From: Euglena gracilis
Taxonomy: Eukaryota > Euglenida > Euglenophyceae > Euglenales
DNA: 64,000 nucleotides
Assembly (NCBI GenBank): GCA_039621445.1
Contig: CP154956.1
Coordinates: forward strand, 11,717,443-11,781,442
Reading direction: 5' to 3'
Part shown: piece after piece, positions 20,991 through 33,494 of the stretch
How positions within the stretch are numbered: position 1 is the stretch's first letter
How the letters are laid out: the number at the start of each line of letters is the position of its first letter
Position numbers and translations under genes: made by a program
Notes under the pieces: model-generated
The model's database searches: none
Told to the model about the DNA's origin: nothing
Seen by the model: the letters and a program-made list of their open reading frames with translations, nothing else

Positions 20991-21101
20991 CTCAGCGACC
21001 GGGAGGTGCACGCCCTGTACGACGTGGTGAAGGGCCTGTCCGCCCGGCGCGGCAGCAAGATGTGGGTCTGGGACCTCATGACCGACCTGAACTGGGACCA
21101 G
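20991..21101 (+). CDS. Exon: first half of a repeated domain unit
   Basis: After GTTGAG the frame gives LSDREVHALYDVVKGLSARR, GSKMWVWDLMTDLNWDQ, and stops at GACCAG/GTGTGC in phase 0. It joins 21323-21400 without any break. Together they form the clearest unit of the window: two helices, NWD, then LGPLPDFLRTHHRWFHL. The frame is also open upstream to a Met at 20898, so the exon may begin earlier. Function unknown. Confidence 0.75.
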
Positions 21102-21322
21102 GTGTGCTAATTAGTTTGTTTGTGCCGGTGGGGACCTGTCGAAGGGATGGTGATGGCGGAACCCAGCCATTCTTCCGCCCCAATGGCATCATCGTTGCCA
21201 ACATGCTATACCACAATTTTTTCCCATCAAATGTCAGTGGTTCGAATTTTACAGGGTTTTTTTCTGCTGTGGTGTCGTGGATTTCCGTGGGTCACATTCG
21301 CGCACTGCCCCACGCCCCACAG

Positions 21323-21400
21323 GTGGCCGGCCAGCTGGGCCCGCTGCCCGACTTCCTGCGGACGCACCACCGCTGGTTCCACCTCCAGACCAACGGGCTG
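21323..21400 (+). CDS. Exon: second half of the unit begun at 20991
   Basis: ACGCCCCACAG precedes it and GGGCTG/GTGAGC follows; 78 nt, phase 0 at both ends. It reads VAGQLGPLPDFLRTHHRWFH, LQTNGL. LG.L.DFL..H.WF.L is the most conserved part of the unit. The 221-bp intron before it holds no element. Confidence 0.75.
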
Positions 21401-21886
21401 GTGAGCATGCGCGGCGACGGGCCCCCCCTGCCTCCCCGACCCCCGCCTGCCGCCCTCCCCGGCCCCACCCCGGCCACGGCCCCGGCCCCCACCCCCGCTC
21501 CGACGCCGCTCGCCCCCAGGGCGGAACGGCAACCCCGGAAGCCTGCCCGCCTAGAAATTTTTGTAAGTGACCTGCGGGTGGGGACCGAAAAGCGCTCACC
21601 CCCCCCCCAGTTTACACTGAACCAATTTCAGGCAGTGACCAATAATTTCGCACCCCTGAGGACCCGAAAATGCGGTCATAAACTGTGCATTTAAATGGGA
21701 GGGTTTAGTTGCACTAAGGCTTCTTATCTGTTTATGGCCGGCGCTAACTTTACTTCTGGCCCAGTTGTGGCAGGTTTGCAGAAATGGGGTGATTGTTGAC
21801 CATTTTCCTGTGGATTTTTCATTGAATGTGCTAGAACGGGGTTATTTTTTGACACTAAGGACTCATCTGGCTCACTGGTCTTCCAG

Positions 21887-22047
21887 TGGCACCCCCCCCC
21901 AGCCTCAACCGTCCGGACCTGCTCGCGCCAATGAAGCCGCTGTCACCTGTCCCTTCGCCCACCAAGTCTCCGGTCCAGCGACCCCCTACGCAGGGCTGCC
22001 TGGCGCCAGTCAAGAGGGAAACTTTGCAGTTTATGAAATGCATACAG
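21887..22047 (+). CDS. Probable exon, proline-rich linker
   Basis: GTCTTCCAG precedes it and CATACAG/GTTGGT follows. The 161-nt frame reads APPPSLNRPDLLAPMKPLSP, then PTKSPVQRPPTQ and KRETLQFMKCIQ. Proline/serine/lysine-rich sequence of this kind is typical of disordered linkers with SP/TP sites. Its phase does not match 21400 directly. Confidence 0.5.
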
Positions 22048-22049
22048 GT

Positions 22050-23880
22050 TGGTTGCTTTGAGCATAGATTTGTCCGATTTTGGTGTGTTTACACCAAGGC
22101 TGGTTTGGGTCGCTGCGGGATGCCTCCACTCTTGTGTGTGGTTCACCAATTGAAAGGGATGACAATGCACATATCTTTTGTTATGTTTCAGTTCTATTGT
22201 GCATCCCCAAATAAGATGAATTGAAAATCGAAAAAGGCAGTGCAAAAAGAAAACATGCATGCCCCCCCCAGAATACTAAAAGAGCAAGAATAAAAAGGTT
22301 AAAAATATTGAAAAAGACCAAATCTGGTTTTGAAGCAACGCAACGTGATAAAAAAAATGCCACGCAAGCCCCCCCCCCCAATAAAATTCCCCACTGCCAG
22401 CCGCCAAAATGATAACAAGATGAATTTCTAGCGCGCACAGTGAATCATTCCCAATGCAGGGAATTATGGATGACCCAAATGGCTAAAGCAATGCCAAAAT
22501 CAAATAGAATTTCACCAGGCAACAGCATCATCTTTCAGAAAACATGATTGGTTTTAGCGAACTCCTGCAGAATGGTGTAGATTTCACAGATTGGGAGTGC
22601 AAATAAAAATGGTAATGGTATTTTTCCAGTGTTTCTTTTTCTGAAAATTTTTCACTGCCATAAATCCTTACTGTTCAGAATTACACATTGGGTTTGAATT
22701 AACATTTGTTGAGCTTCCCATGGTTTTGATCTAGTGTTCATGAATTTTGCATGCTTTTTTGGGTGTGCATTTCTTATTATTGAGTAAGAGAAGGTTTGCA
22801 CACGTTATGATACAGTTTTCAGGACAAAAATGACGCAAAATTTTGATTTTCAAAACCCCCAGCTACACCCCAAAGTAGCCTAAAATGGCTTTAATGCCTA
22901 AAATGTAAAGTAGCAAAGTAGCCTAAAATGGCCTAAAATGGCCAAAAATAGCCTAAAATAGGGAAAATTTTGGGCTACAGGTGATACATTTTGACTACAG
23001 GTGCCTGCTTGCAGCCCCCCCCACTTGGGCCAACACATTATCATCATCGTGAAATGACGATTGACACCCTGCTGGAGAAAAATGAAAACGGCGGAGGACA
23101 ATTGGCTGCAAAACCCCCAAAACCTGATTTTTTTTACTGGTAGTATTTTAAAATGCCATTTTTGGGGATTTTGGGTCATTTTTGCGATCATATTCTCAAC
23201 AACAAATCTGAAAAAAAGCCATCATTTATCACCCTCCTTTTTATATATCTCCACCTTCAAGGGAACATCCTGGGATGTAAAAAAACCCCATGGCACATTT
23301 TTTTAATTCCATATATGGCATATTTTTCTATTAGATACCCCTCCTGATTTTTAAGGGAGTTTATTTGACCATATTGGAATGGGCTGTTGTACCAGTTCTG
23401 CGGTCAGTTGTTCCGGGTTATTGAACTTGGGCTTTTTGTATTCTTTTAGGCCAAAATGGGCCGCACCACCAAAAATCCGGTGGAAAATCCATTGGGCCAG
23501 TTTTCAGTCCGCCAATCCTAGCTTTAACCCTATTCCTAAAAGTAATTCCGAACCATAGACCAATTTAACACCGTGTGACCCCCCCCCGGGGGGGACAAAC
23601 TGACTGAAATTTGGACGGTTTGCCGGGGATATGGGACCGAAATGGAAATAAAAGTGGGAATTATGTTGCGATTAACAACCCCCCAGCCCCGCCACAACCC
23701 CCCTGGGTCACTTTATTTATGGTATTTTTTCTGCGTATATGGCAGCAAGATTTTTAATGACCTGCAGGTCGTTGAGAATCTCCGGGAGGGGGGGACAGTG
23801 GCACCCGGTTTTCAGACCCGTTGCCCCAGTAATCGCCCCGAAATCGGGCATGTTTTGTCAGATTATTTTCAGATATATAT
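22050..23880. other. Intergenic or intron, no gene seen
   Basis: A/T-rich. It holds a short array of GCCTAAAATGGCCTAAAATG type at 22870-22970. No exon-like GC island. Confidence 0.6.
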
Positions 23881-23888
23881 GTGTGTAT

Positions 23889-24428
<540 letters not shown>

Positions 24429-24431
24429 ATA

Positions 24432-24467
<36 letters not shown>

Positions 24468-24498
24468 TACATATATATATATACATATATATATATAT

Positions 24499-24557
24499 GG
24501 CAGGCGGGTAGCAGGTGGGCACACCGGGGGAGGGGGGCCACCTGCTACCCGCCTGCC
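24499..24557. mobile_element. Minimal GGCA...TGCC hairpin, copy Q5
   Basis: GGCAGGCGGGTAGCAGGTGG and its complement with a short G-rich loop, 59 bp in all, set precisely inside a TA array. It is the smallest member of the class. Confidence 0.85.
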
Positions 24558-24564
24558 ATATATA

Positions 24565-24711
24565 TACACACACATATGTATATGTGTATCTATATATATA
24601 TATATATATATCTGTATCTATATCTATATCTATACCTATATCTATATCTATATACATGTATCAGCTACATATTTATAGTCGATTTTCATTTCGTCTATCT
24701 ATCTATCTATC

Positions 24712-24743
<32 letters not shown>

Positions 24744-24840
24744 TATATACATGATATATGATACATGAAAAACGGTATATATGTATGTATATATATGATA
24801 TGTGCCGATGTATATGCATGTACATTATATATGCATATTC
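24565..24840. repeat. Compound TA, CTATAT and ATCT microsatellite
   Basis: TATA, TATCTA and CTAT runs. No gene. Confidence 0.9.
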
Positions 24841-25103
24841 AGGGACAAAGTTAAGTTAGAAATTAAGTCCCCTTTGGGAAGATTTTGGGCGCACTCCTGC
24901 CAATCCGCCCCTGAATTCTGAAGTTTCGGCTGAAGTTCGTCCGAAACGGGGCTTAACTTGTTTCTGAATTCCCATATGTGCGATGCTGTTCTTCCCTGGA
25001 AAGTGGGGACCAGGTGCCACCATACAATCCTGGAGATTCTCAAAGGCCCGCTGGTCATTAAGAACCTTGCTGCCATACATATATTATATATACATATATG
25101 TTT

Positions 25104-25369
25104 GGCAATTGGATGCTTAATTCCCCCCGGGGGGGGGGGGGCATTTGGCATTCTCAGGTTGTAAAAATTTTTTGCGTCATTGATGGAATAGGGTTTGGGT
25201 TAGGAGTTTGGCCTAATTGTGGTCTAATGTGTTAGGTGTACAAAAATCAGGCCTAAAGTTAGGCCAAACTCCTAACCCCAACCCTCCTCCATCAATAACC
25301 CAAGATTTTTTGCCGACCCCCTTGGGAATGCTTAATGCCCCCCGGGGAGGGCATTTAGCATCAGCTGCC
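25104..25369. mobile_element. GGCA...TGCC fold-back with telomere-like arms, copy Q2
   Basis: Arms GGATGCTTAATTCCCCCCGG and TTGCGTCATTGATGGAATAG pair with the right half (GGGCATTTAGCATCAGCTGCC). Inner arms carry GGGTTTGGGTTAGG. Both ends lie in TATATATG microsatellite. Confidence 0.8.
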
Positions 25370-25400
25370 ATATGTATAATATATATGATAATAATATATA

Positions 25401-25401
25401 T

Positions 25402-25497
<96 letters not shown>

Positions 25498-25520
25498 GAT
25501 ATGGATATGGATATGGATAT
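25401..25520. repeat. ATGTAT hexamer array, then GGATAT
   Basis: About fifteen ATGTAT units followed by several ATGGAT units. Confidence 0.95.
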
Positions 25521-25689
25521 GTATATATTTCGCAAGTGTTCGCTTTAATACGGTACCACTGGGGGGTAAGTAAAGGCGCAGGGTTAGGGTTAGGACGGCC
25601 TCACTGCCCTACCTAACCTCCTCCTGCCTACCGGCGCGTGCACGTCCCAACCACTTAGGCGGCATTTGCGCAAATTTCCGAAATTTTTG

Positions 25690-25935
25690 ATTTCGGCTGT
25701 GTGTCTCCAGGGGGTTTGAAAACATGGAAAATGGGCTTCGCACGTCGAAACCCCCGGGACCCCCCCCCCCCGGAAATGAAAAAAAAAACGCAAAAAAAGG
25801 AGGAAAGGAATGGGACCTTTACTGCCCTTGTTGCTCTTTTCGGCTGTCACCCCAAGCTGCCAGCGGTGTGCATCCTGCTGTGCGTTGGTGTGGTGTTTTT
25901 GGGTTGCTTGTTACAGCAAGGGGAGGAAGTGCCAG
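25690..25935. repeat. Dispersed repeat, partner of 56205-56560
   Basis: Both copies run in the same order through GGGTTTGAAAACA, ATGGGCT, CGCACGTCGAAACCCC/CACACGTCGAAACCCC, a C run with GG, a GACCTTT(A/G)CTGCCCTTGTTGCT block, GGTGTGCATCCTG, TGGTGTTTTTGGG and GGGGAGGAAGTG. The second copy has a GT array at its end. Confidence 0.75.
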
Positions 25936-26124
25936 GGTGTGGGTGTGGTGTGACCCAGCCGGCGGGAAGGACGCAAGGGAAGGAAGGTAAGTGCGGGCTG
26001 TTTGACAAGGGAAGTGCAGAGGGGAAGAAATAGGGTCCAGAGAATGAAGGGGACAGGAGTCTCCCACCCTTTACACCCGGGATCCGCACAACCAGTTTTG
26101 TTGCGAAGAACCAGGCAGAAGAAG

Positions 26125-26238
26125 CCCAACCCTTGAAGGACAAAATTGTGTTTATTTGCGCAAATGCGCACACAAACATAATTGTGTTGGTGCGCGCATT
26201 TGCGCAAATAAACACATTTTTGTCCATCAAGGGTTGGG
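26125..26238. repeat. Long hairpin with CGCAAATGCGC core, R1
   Basis: Arms of about 48 bp: CCCAACCCTTGAAGGACAAA, then TGTGTTTATTTGCGCAAATG CGCAC, and the near-exact complement on the right. Loop of about 20 bases. Confidence 0.9.
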
Positions 26239-26338
26239 TTTTGAATTGACGCCGTGGGGCCGTGACGGCGCGGACCAGTGGGCCGTCCAGAAGCATATTT
26301 TGGTGGGTTTATCACACCACTTGTCGACGGCACAAGCT

Positions 26339-26636
26339 TATAGCGCAAATGCACGCAAAAACAAAAATATGTTTATGCGCGCATTTGCGCGCCAACACAA
26401 TTTGTGCTGGTGGGCACAAATGCGCGCATTAACAGAAAGAAGAAGGGTGTGACGGAAACACAACCATTAAACACCAGTAGCAGATGTGGTTCATTTGCGC
26501 ATTTGCGTACATCACATTGTTTGTGGGCGCAAATGCGCAAATGAACAGTATGAAAAAAATTGCGCAGTTTATATCTGGTTCATTTGCGCTTTTGCGTCCA
26601 CAAATAACGTGATGTGCGCAAATGCGCAAGTGAACC
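26339..26636. repeat. Series of hairpins with CGCAAATGCGC cores
   Basis: At 26339-26440 two imperfect hairpins; at 26487-26546 arms GGTTCATTTGCGCATTTGCG; at 26577-26635 arms GGTTCATTTGCGCTTTTGCG. Each arm ends next to GTGAACC/ATGAAC. Further members lie at 27606-27650 and 27735-27885 and single motifs at 28218. Confidence 0.85.
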
Positions 26637-26639
26637 ACC

Positions 26640-27600
26640 AATGGAGGAATAAAAAGCGGCTTCATTTGGCCCTCCGACAGCTTCCTTTCGTGGCTGCTGA
26701 ATGGGTTCAACCCAAATGACCACACCGTCTCCTCTGGCACATGGTATTATGGTGCCATTTCTGGTCCATTGACAGGTCCCACAAAGGATGGAGACAGAGG
26801 ATCTCCTGAAGATGAGTGTGCAGCTACCCGATAATGGCACACGGCCACCGGCATCGATTTTAGGATCCCAAGGGCCCTGCCACTGGCCTGCGGCCTGGGC
26901 TCTGCTGCTGCTGCTGCCACACCCACCAGACCGGAATCGACCTCTCCAGTGCAACAACACCCACCAAAGTGGCCACATTATTCCCCGCAACCAGAGCATG
27001 AGACTGGGAGGACGACGTGGTGCCAGTTCAACCAATCCAGTGGTAAAGGTTCACCACTTCCTTGCACCCAAAATAACGGGTGTTTGAGGGCTATCTCTCT
27101 CCGGCTGCCGGTTGCCATGAAGGACTGCCATGGGTTGCCATGGGACTCATTCCCCACAAATTATGCACAAAAACTGGTGTGTTTTACGTTTTGCAAGGGA
27201 AAACGGTGGAGAAAAACTAGAAATCGGACTCCGGCCCAACACATCCCGGGTATTTCAGGTGCCAAATATTGATTTCTTGTAACGCAGTAAAGTTGCAGAA
27301 AAGGTGTTGAACAGTCACAGGCCGTTGCACGTCATCAATTCATTGCGTTTAATAGCCAAAAGGATGAGACCAAAACAATTGATTGTGTGGGCCGGGGAAC
27401 AGCAGTACAAATGTACACAAGTAAGACAGGCAAATTTTGGCCAGTCAGATGCCGTGTTCAAGTGAACATTACATATTATACATAGTACCTCTCACCACAA
27501 ATTTCGTCATCACGTAAAGGTTGTGCAAAGCAATGGTTGGTGTGAAGAATTGTATTCGCCAGCCGTCGCGGACGAGGAGATGGTGACACACAACTGATGT
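26640..27600. other. No gene seen
   Basis: Mixed composition without exon-like islands; frames of about 100 codons here show no regular pattern. Confidence 0.5.
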
Positions 27601-28621
27601 ATGCTGGTGCGCGCACTTGCGCACACAAACAACTTTGTTTGTGTGCACTAAGGCTCGCTCAAACGCATTATTTTGAAGCGATCAATTAACTTTTTGTGAT
27701 TATCCACACACCAGTTTCCCCAATATGTTGATGCACGCATTTGCGCACGCAAACAAATTCTGTTTGTGGGCGCCTCAAATTTGCGCCCACAAACATGTAT
27801 TTTTATTTTCAATGTTTTGTGTTTTGTGCGCGGAAATGCACCCATAAACAAAATTGTTCTTATTTGCGCAAATGTGTGCATAAACACACATCAGTTGAGT
27901 GACGGCTGGCTGACGTAGTCTGCGGTATGTGATGTAATAAGGCTCCGTGTGTTCTCACTGGCTGCTGCAGTATCCAAGTCAGTTCAGTCTGGACGTCAGC
28001 ACCAGTGCCAATAGTCGTAACAGCGGGTGTGTGTTTCCCACCTGTTTGACACAAAAGAGCACCAATCTCACCCTCGGTCCTATTCACGTCACTCAGTAAG
28101 CAGCATACACACCAAACTACCAGGAGTTACCTCCCTTCAACATAGGGTTGCAACAGTTCATAAACTGTTTTCTCTGTGTCAAGGTACAGGGTTCCAGAAA
28201 TTTTTCAAAAATTGTAAATTTGCGCAAATGCGCCCATGTCAAAGAAAAAACCCGTAAGTGCGAAATCGGCTGCCTAGGAACCATTCGGACCGCAGGGGAA
28301 TATCCTAACCCCCACCCTTTTAGAGTCACCCTCCAAACGGCAGAAAGAGGGCCAAGTCCCCTATGGGGGCCGACCGTTCGGCAGCCTTTATTTTTCTTTC
28401 TCCCTGGTCATCTGCTGCCTTTGGGAATCACACAGCCCGGGCCAGGGAAAGGATGCACTTCGCAGGAGTGGGGCCAGCCCTAGGACGGCCAGTCCAAAAC
28501 CTACGCCTGTGCCAAACCCAGGGGTGCTGCGCCAGACCAAGGGTGCATTAAAGCGAACACTTGCCAGATGCATATATATACATACATACATACATATATA
28601 TATATGTATATATATATATAC

Positions 28622-28909
28622 GGCAAGTGTTAAGTTTAGTACCCCCGGGGGGTACTAAATTTAACACCAGGTTGGCCACCCCCTTAATTGAAGGGATAGG
28701 GTTAGGTGCGCACATGCTATGTTGCGCTAATTGGCTATGTTGCGCTACATGGCTAACTTATAGACGGGTGTTAAGTGTACAAGTTAGGCCTAACCCTAAC
28801 CCTAAGTCGCGCACCTAACCCTATTCCATCATTAACGCAAAAAAAATTCACTGCCCCCTGGACACTCTACATGGACCCCCCCAGGGGGGCCATTTAGAAT
28901 ATGGCTGCC
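28622..28909. mobile_element. GGCA...TGCC fold-back with telomere-like arms, copy Q3
   Basis: The left part begins GGCAAGTGTTAAGTTTAGTA and the right part ends AATATGGCTGCC. Inner arms AGGGATAGGGTTAGGTGCGC and GCGCACCTAACCCTATTCCA. Both ends lie in TATATA arrays. Outer arms are more diverged than in Q1. Confidence 0.7.
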
Positions 28910-28951
<42 letters not shown>

Positions 28952-28997
28952 TATTAATATATATATATATATATTATAATATATATATTATATATAT
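28910..28997. repeat. TA microsatellite between Q3 and Q4
   Basis: TATA/TTATAATA run that is the only DNA between the ends of two fold-back elements. Confidence 0.9.
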
Positions 28998-29517
28998 GGC
29001 AAGACTAACTCGTTGGCCCCCCAGGGGGGGGTCCCAGTAGTTTAACCAGGGGATGGGGGTCCCACTTCTTTCACCAACTCCAAATTTTGGATTTCGCACC
29101 CCGATTTGCCGTATTTTCCGCTCATTGAGGGGGTAGGGCTGGGGTTAGGTTTGGATTCGGGTTAGGGTTACGATTAGGAAAAAAGTTAGGCCGAAATCGG
29201 GTCGAAATTCACACACAAAATTGGACCGGAAATTTGGCCTAAATTCAGCCCAAATCCGACCCAGCGGCCTAATTTCCCCCTAACCCTGACCCTAGCCCTA
29301 ATCCCAACCCTAACCCTAATCCGAACCCTGATCCTATTCCTTAAAATAACCCCGGAATCACCCCGCCGGCGAAAAAAGTTTCCGACGGTAGGTCAATTTC
29401 CCCAGGGAAAAGCAAGGGGGGGTCCCAGTAGTTTCACCTGGGCGGCCGAAGTCCCCGGTAGGTACAACTACTGGGCCCTCCCCCCGGGGGGGGGGGGGGC
29501 AGTGAGTTAGTCTTGCC
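28998..29517. mobile_element. GGCA...TGCC fold-back with telomere-like arms, copy Q4 (520 bp)
   Basis: Perfect 14-bp ends GGCAAGACTAACTC / GAGTTAGTCTTGCC, then paired blocks GGGGGGTCCCAGTAGTTT, and long inner arms of GGGTTAGG / CCTAACCC variants. Both ends touch TATATATA arrays. Confidence 0.85.
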
Positions 29518-29735
29518 ATATATATGCACATATATTGTATGTATATGTATATATATACATATGTGTGTGTGTATATATGTATATATATACATGTATATAT
29601 CCAGACACACACATATATACACACGCGCGCACACTCAGTGTCAAAAGTTTTCATACCCGTGCCGTTTCAAAAGTCGTCAGATCTAAATAAACTTGGTCGC
29701 TCAAAAAAAGACCTCCAAGGTGGCATGCACATGTA

Positions 29736-30160
29736 CACCCCCCTGAATAGAAGCCCCCCGGTGGCTACTATTCGGAACGTTGGTCGAAACCAGGGGGGGG
29801 CTTCCATTCGGGGGGGGGGGGCACTATTCGGAAAAGTGGTCGAAAACCAGGGGGTCCGAGCATTATCGAAGAAATTTCTTTGTGGGTCTAGATCTCCCAC
29901 TTTCCCAAGCCATTTCAAATTTGCAGAAAAATGTTTCTCTTGTGGATTCATTGGAGTATTACACGTAAACGCACCCAACCCTCATTTAACCAATGCCTGA
30001 AGAAGCCAAAGCACTTGCCGTCTGTCCCGACAAACAATCCATGGGGAGCGGCCTTTTCGGGGGGGGGGGCACTATTCGGAACGTTGGTCGAAAACTGGGG
30101 GGGGCTTCTGTTCGGGGGGGGGGGCATTATTCGAGGGGGGCTTCTCTTCAGGGGGGGGAT
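29736..30160. mobile_element. C-tract TIR element, tag GAATAGAAG
   Basis: Left end CACCCCCCTGAATAGAAGCC, right end GGCTTCTCTTCAGGGGGGGG, with TA outside each. Inner GCTTCCATTCGGGG and GCTTCTGTTCGGGG units and two ACTATTCGGAACGTTGGTCG repeats. No transposase. Confidence 0.7.
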
Positions 30161-30709
30161 TATATGGCTGCGCAATGCTCCCACAAGAGTTCATGTGCAG
30201 AGACCATGCACCATGCTGGTGCATCGCCCAAAAAAAGGGTCACGTACTTCTGTCGGTGCGTCTGGCAATTTGGACAGAGTTGTGGAGAGTTGTTGGTGGC
30301 GACTCCCCTAAAAAAAAAGCACGTTGAACCAAGGAAACCAGCATAGAATTTTTTTTTACAACTGCAAAAGTAGAACCATCAAAGATTTGGGTGTCATCAG
30401 AAGTTAGGAGGGCAGAAGCAGGTGAAAGGGCGTATTGTCAGGCACACTGACAGAACACAACTCTTTTTTGCGCAATGCTTTAGTGACCCCAAAGAGCGTT
30501 GAGTATAGAAGCTGCATGTGTACCCTTGGGAGAGCATTGTGCAGTCACATACCTTTATAGCAGCCTCGCAAGTTTTTTTTGAGGAACCAAACTTTTGGAA
30601 ACCTTTTTTTTTCACAAATTCCAGGAAAAAATGGAGGTATAAAGACTTTTGGCGCTGAGTTCATACATAATATGTGTTTTTGTATATATGCACACGTACA
30701 TGTGTGCAT

Positions 30710-30745
30710 GTGTGCAAACACATGCGCGCGCATGTGTTTGCACAC
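30710..30745. repeat. Perfect 36-bp palindrome
   Basis: GTGTGCAAACACATGCGC followed at once by its exact complement. A second, diverged copy of the half lies at 30760-30785. Confidence 0.9.
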
Positions 30746-30790
30746 GTACATGTGTGTATGTGTGCAAACACATGCGTGCGCATGTGTGTA

Positions 30791-31190
30791 AACCCCCCCA
30801 AAATAATCCCCCCCCCCCCCAAATATTCCCCCCCCCCCTCGAGGTCCAACTTCGGCCGCCGAAATAATCCCCCCCCCCCCCTTTCGGGCCGATGGCCCGG
30901 ATTTTTGACCTGAAAATGTAGGTAAAATCACAATCTCTAACAACAAATTAGGGGGAAAATCGACTTTCTGGATCATCTGGCCTCCAAAAAAATGCTAAAT
31001 TTCAGAAGAAAGTACAAAAAAAATGACCCAAAGAGGGGGTTTTGGCGCTATTTTGGCTCCTACAGAACTTCGAAAAATTTCGAAAATTTTGGGGAAATAA
31101 TACCCCCCCCCAAATAATACCCCCCCATCGGGCCGGGACTTCGGGCGAAAAAAAATAATACCCCGGGGGGGGGTATTATTTGGGGGGGGT
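30791..31190. mobile_element. C-tract TIR element, tag AAATAAT
   Basis: Left end AACCCCCCCAAAATAATCCC, right end GGTATTATTTGGGGGGGGT, TA on both sides (30789-30790, 31191-31192). AAATAATACCCCC-type units are repeated near both ends. The centre is A/T-rich non-coding DNA with ACTTCGGGCGAAA. Confidence 0.8.
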
Positions 31191-31356
31191 TACATCTTGC
31201 AAACCCGGAGGGTTTAAACGGTTGGGGGTTGGCATTGTAAGCTGTGAAATTTCATGTCCAAGTTCAAAGCGGGCGGGTCCTGACAGAAGGTCGGTGACGA
31301 GCACGTGCTCTGCGCCGCGGCGCCCTGGCCGCAGCACGGGCATCCTGACCCCGCAG

Positions 31357-31410
31357 GCGGAGGCGCTGCAGGACATCCTGCGCTACCTGCGCGGGGCCCA
31401 GACGTGCGAG
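31357..31410 (+). CDS. Exon: first helices of a domain unit
   Basis: GACCCCGCAG precedes it and TGCGAG/GTGGCC follows, giving a 54-nt phase-0 exon AEALQDILRYLRGAQTCE. It starts about 165 bp right of the AAATAAT element. It joins in phase to 32970, giving the helix, linker, helix, QWGDRYRHLG layout of a whole unit. Confidence 0.65.
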
Positions 31411-31943
31411 GTGGCCCAGGGCCCCACTGTGCCGTGGAATGGGCTGGACAGGGCGGACCTTCGGGATGGGGAAGGGTTCTTCTCAAAAAGGTCTTCAATT
31501 TTTTTTCCTCAAAAAAAATTGAACATCGCCGAAGGCTGAGGGCGACCAAGGTTCGGAAATGAGAATCAAAATAAACATTTTTTTTGACGTTATGGATTGT
31601 TTTGGCAAAGGTCTGAAGATGATGGGAATCCGTTGTTCCCCCAAGGTTGGCCTGCTGTTGCGCAGGAAATTTCGAATTTTTCTGCCTACTATTCCTGTGT
31701 TGAGCTTATTCCTGTATTGTTGATGTGCTTGGACAGCAGCGTTTTTTATTTCATCAACGATCACCTTACGCTTCCAAAGACAAATGACCATTACCTCCCC
31801 CTCCCAACCTTTGGGCAAGCCACTTTTCACTGTGTAATTGAATCCCGAGATGCTGATTTTTTTCTCAGAAATTGTTGTCAAATGAGTTTTTCCAGATGGA
31901 GAAATTTCCTTTTTATGCATCACAGTTTCCTTGAGCATTTGTT

Positions 31944-32304
31944 ACACCCTTCTGCCCCCCCCCCCGCTGATAAGTGCACGGGTGCGCGCATTTTAAGGAT
32001 GTAGTTTCGGACCCCAAGGGGTGCGCACTTATTTGGCACTGCACTTTTTGGGGCAAAGCCCAAAATTCTATAATATGTTATGAGTCATGTGGTTATGTGT
32101 CAAATTTGGGCTTTGGACGACAGAAATATTTGGTCTGAGAAGGACAGTTCTGAGAATTGTGTGTGCTTTCCGACCTGAGATGTGACATTGATTTCTCCTT
32201 TTGGGAGGGTGCGCACTTTTAGGGAGGTAGTTTCGGACCCTTGGGTGGTGCGCACTTTTAGGGCACTGCGCACAATTAGGGCACTGCGCACTTATTAGGG
32301 GGGT
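31944..32304. mobile_element. C-tract TIR element, tag ATAAGTGCGCA
   Basis: Left CCCCCCCGCTGATAAGTGCA, right GTGCGCACTTATTAGGGGGG. GTGCGCACTTTTAGGG units recur inside, and GTAGTTTCGGACCC occurs in both halves. GTTACAC lies outside both ends. It lies in the intron between 31410 and 32970. Confidence 0.7.
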
Positions 32305-32969
32305 TACACGAGGTGGAGGCAGAAGGGTGTCCAGAATTGTTAGGAAAGGAATCTCTTTTCTCGTATTCGGGTGGTCTGCTACTGTGGTGCAGTCGCTCCA
32401 AGGTTCCTGACAGGGCCGTGGGTGGGAAATCATTTTGATCGGAGTTAGGATTTTGGTGTTGTGCCCGATTGTTGATCAAACGAACCTGAAAGTTGAGTGG
32501 TGACAACAGTGCGGGGTCATTCTCGGTTGTATGAAACCTACCAGCAAAGTGCACTCCCCCCAAGTCAACATAATGGCCATTTTCGCCATTCAGGACATTC
32601 CGTCGGTGTTCCCGTTGAAGCAGGGCGGTCTTACAGAAATGGTAAGGTTCTTATTGCTACAGTTTTTAAAGTTTTTTTAGCTTAAGTATTGCCCCTAAGG
32701 ACCATCCTTAGGCCCAAGACTGACCAGGTGTCCGATCCGTGGCAACGGGGGCGAAAATTGAAAAGTTGAAAGATTGAAAAAAATTGAAAAGAGAAAGAAA
32801 GTTTAGCTTTCGACGTATTTGTGAAAGTTGAAAGATGTATTTCATTTTGGGGGGTTGATGGGCGATGGTCCAGGATGCTGGAAATTTCTTTTTCTCTTGT
32901 GTTTCCTGTGGAGTCTTAGTTGCATTTTTTTTGTTGAGGACCTCCCCGCATGGAAGACCTCTCTTACAG

Positions 32970-33093
32970 CACTGGGGCTCTGACGCCTCCACCCAAGCGT
33001 TGGCGGAGGTGCTGCAATGGGGGGACCGGTACCGGCACCTTGGCTCCCTCAACGACTTCATCACGCAGCACTCCTCCATGTTCACCCGGTGCG
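32970..33093 (+). CDS. Exon: remainder of the unit begun at 31357
   Basis: ACCTCTCTTACAG precedes it. The frame reads HWGSDASTQALAEVLQWGDR, YRHLGSLNDFITQHSSMFTR and ends at GTGCG/GTGATT in phase 1, like 3594-3653. The start phase (0) fits 31410. RYRHLG.L..F is nearly identical to the exon at 35368. The frame stays open past the donor to about 33120. Confidence 0.7.
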
Positions 33094-33494
33094 GTGATTA
33101 CCTCCTGCCCAGCCCGCACAGTTTTCCAAACCCCTGCCGGGACGGGGGATCACGCAAAGTGCAATTGTTGGCAGTTATTTTGTCTTTGTCTTTTGCCACA
33201 GCTTTTATGGAATTTTTTGAAGTGCTTTTTTTATACCAGCTCGTGTGCACCCCCCCCCCCCCGATCAAGCTCGCCTTTCGGCTTTTTTATTTTTGTATTT
33301 TTTTTTAGCACACAGACCAGGAGGTTCGTGACCATTGGGCATCGGGGAGTGATTCTGTACACCCACTCCCCCCCTCCCTCACTCGCTCGCATTTCCACTC
33401 ATTCAGCAGCTCAATTGTAGAGGGGGATTTCCGCCGCCCAAACAAAACGTCCCTCTTCGAGGTGGTTGAAAACAACCCCAAGTGCTCCCATATG

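Noticed and set aside
28690-29345. GGGTTA runs considered as a chromosome end
   Set aside because: They are short, in opposite orientations and inside fold-back elements, with host DNA on both sides.
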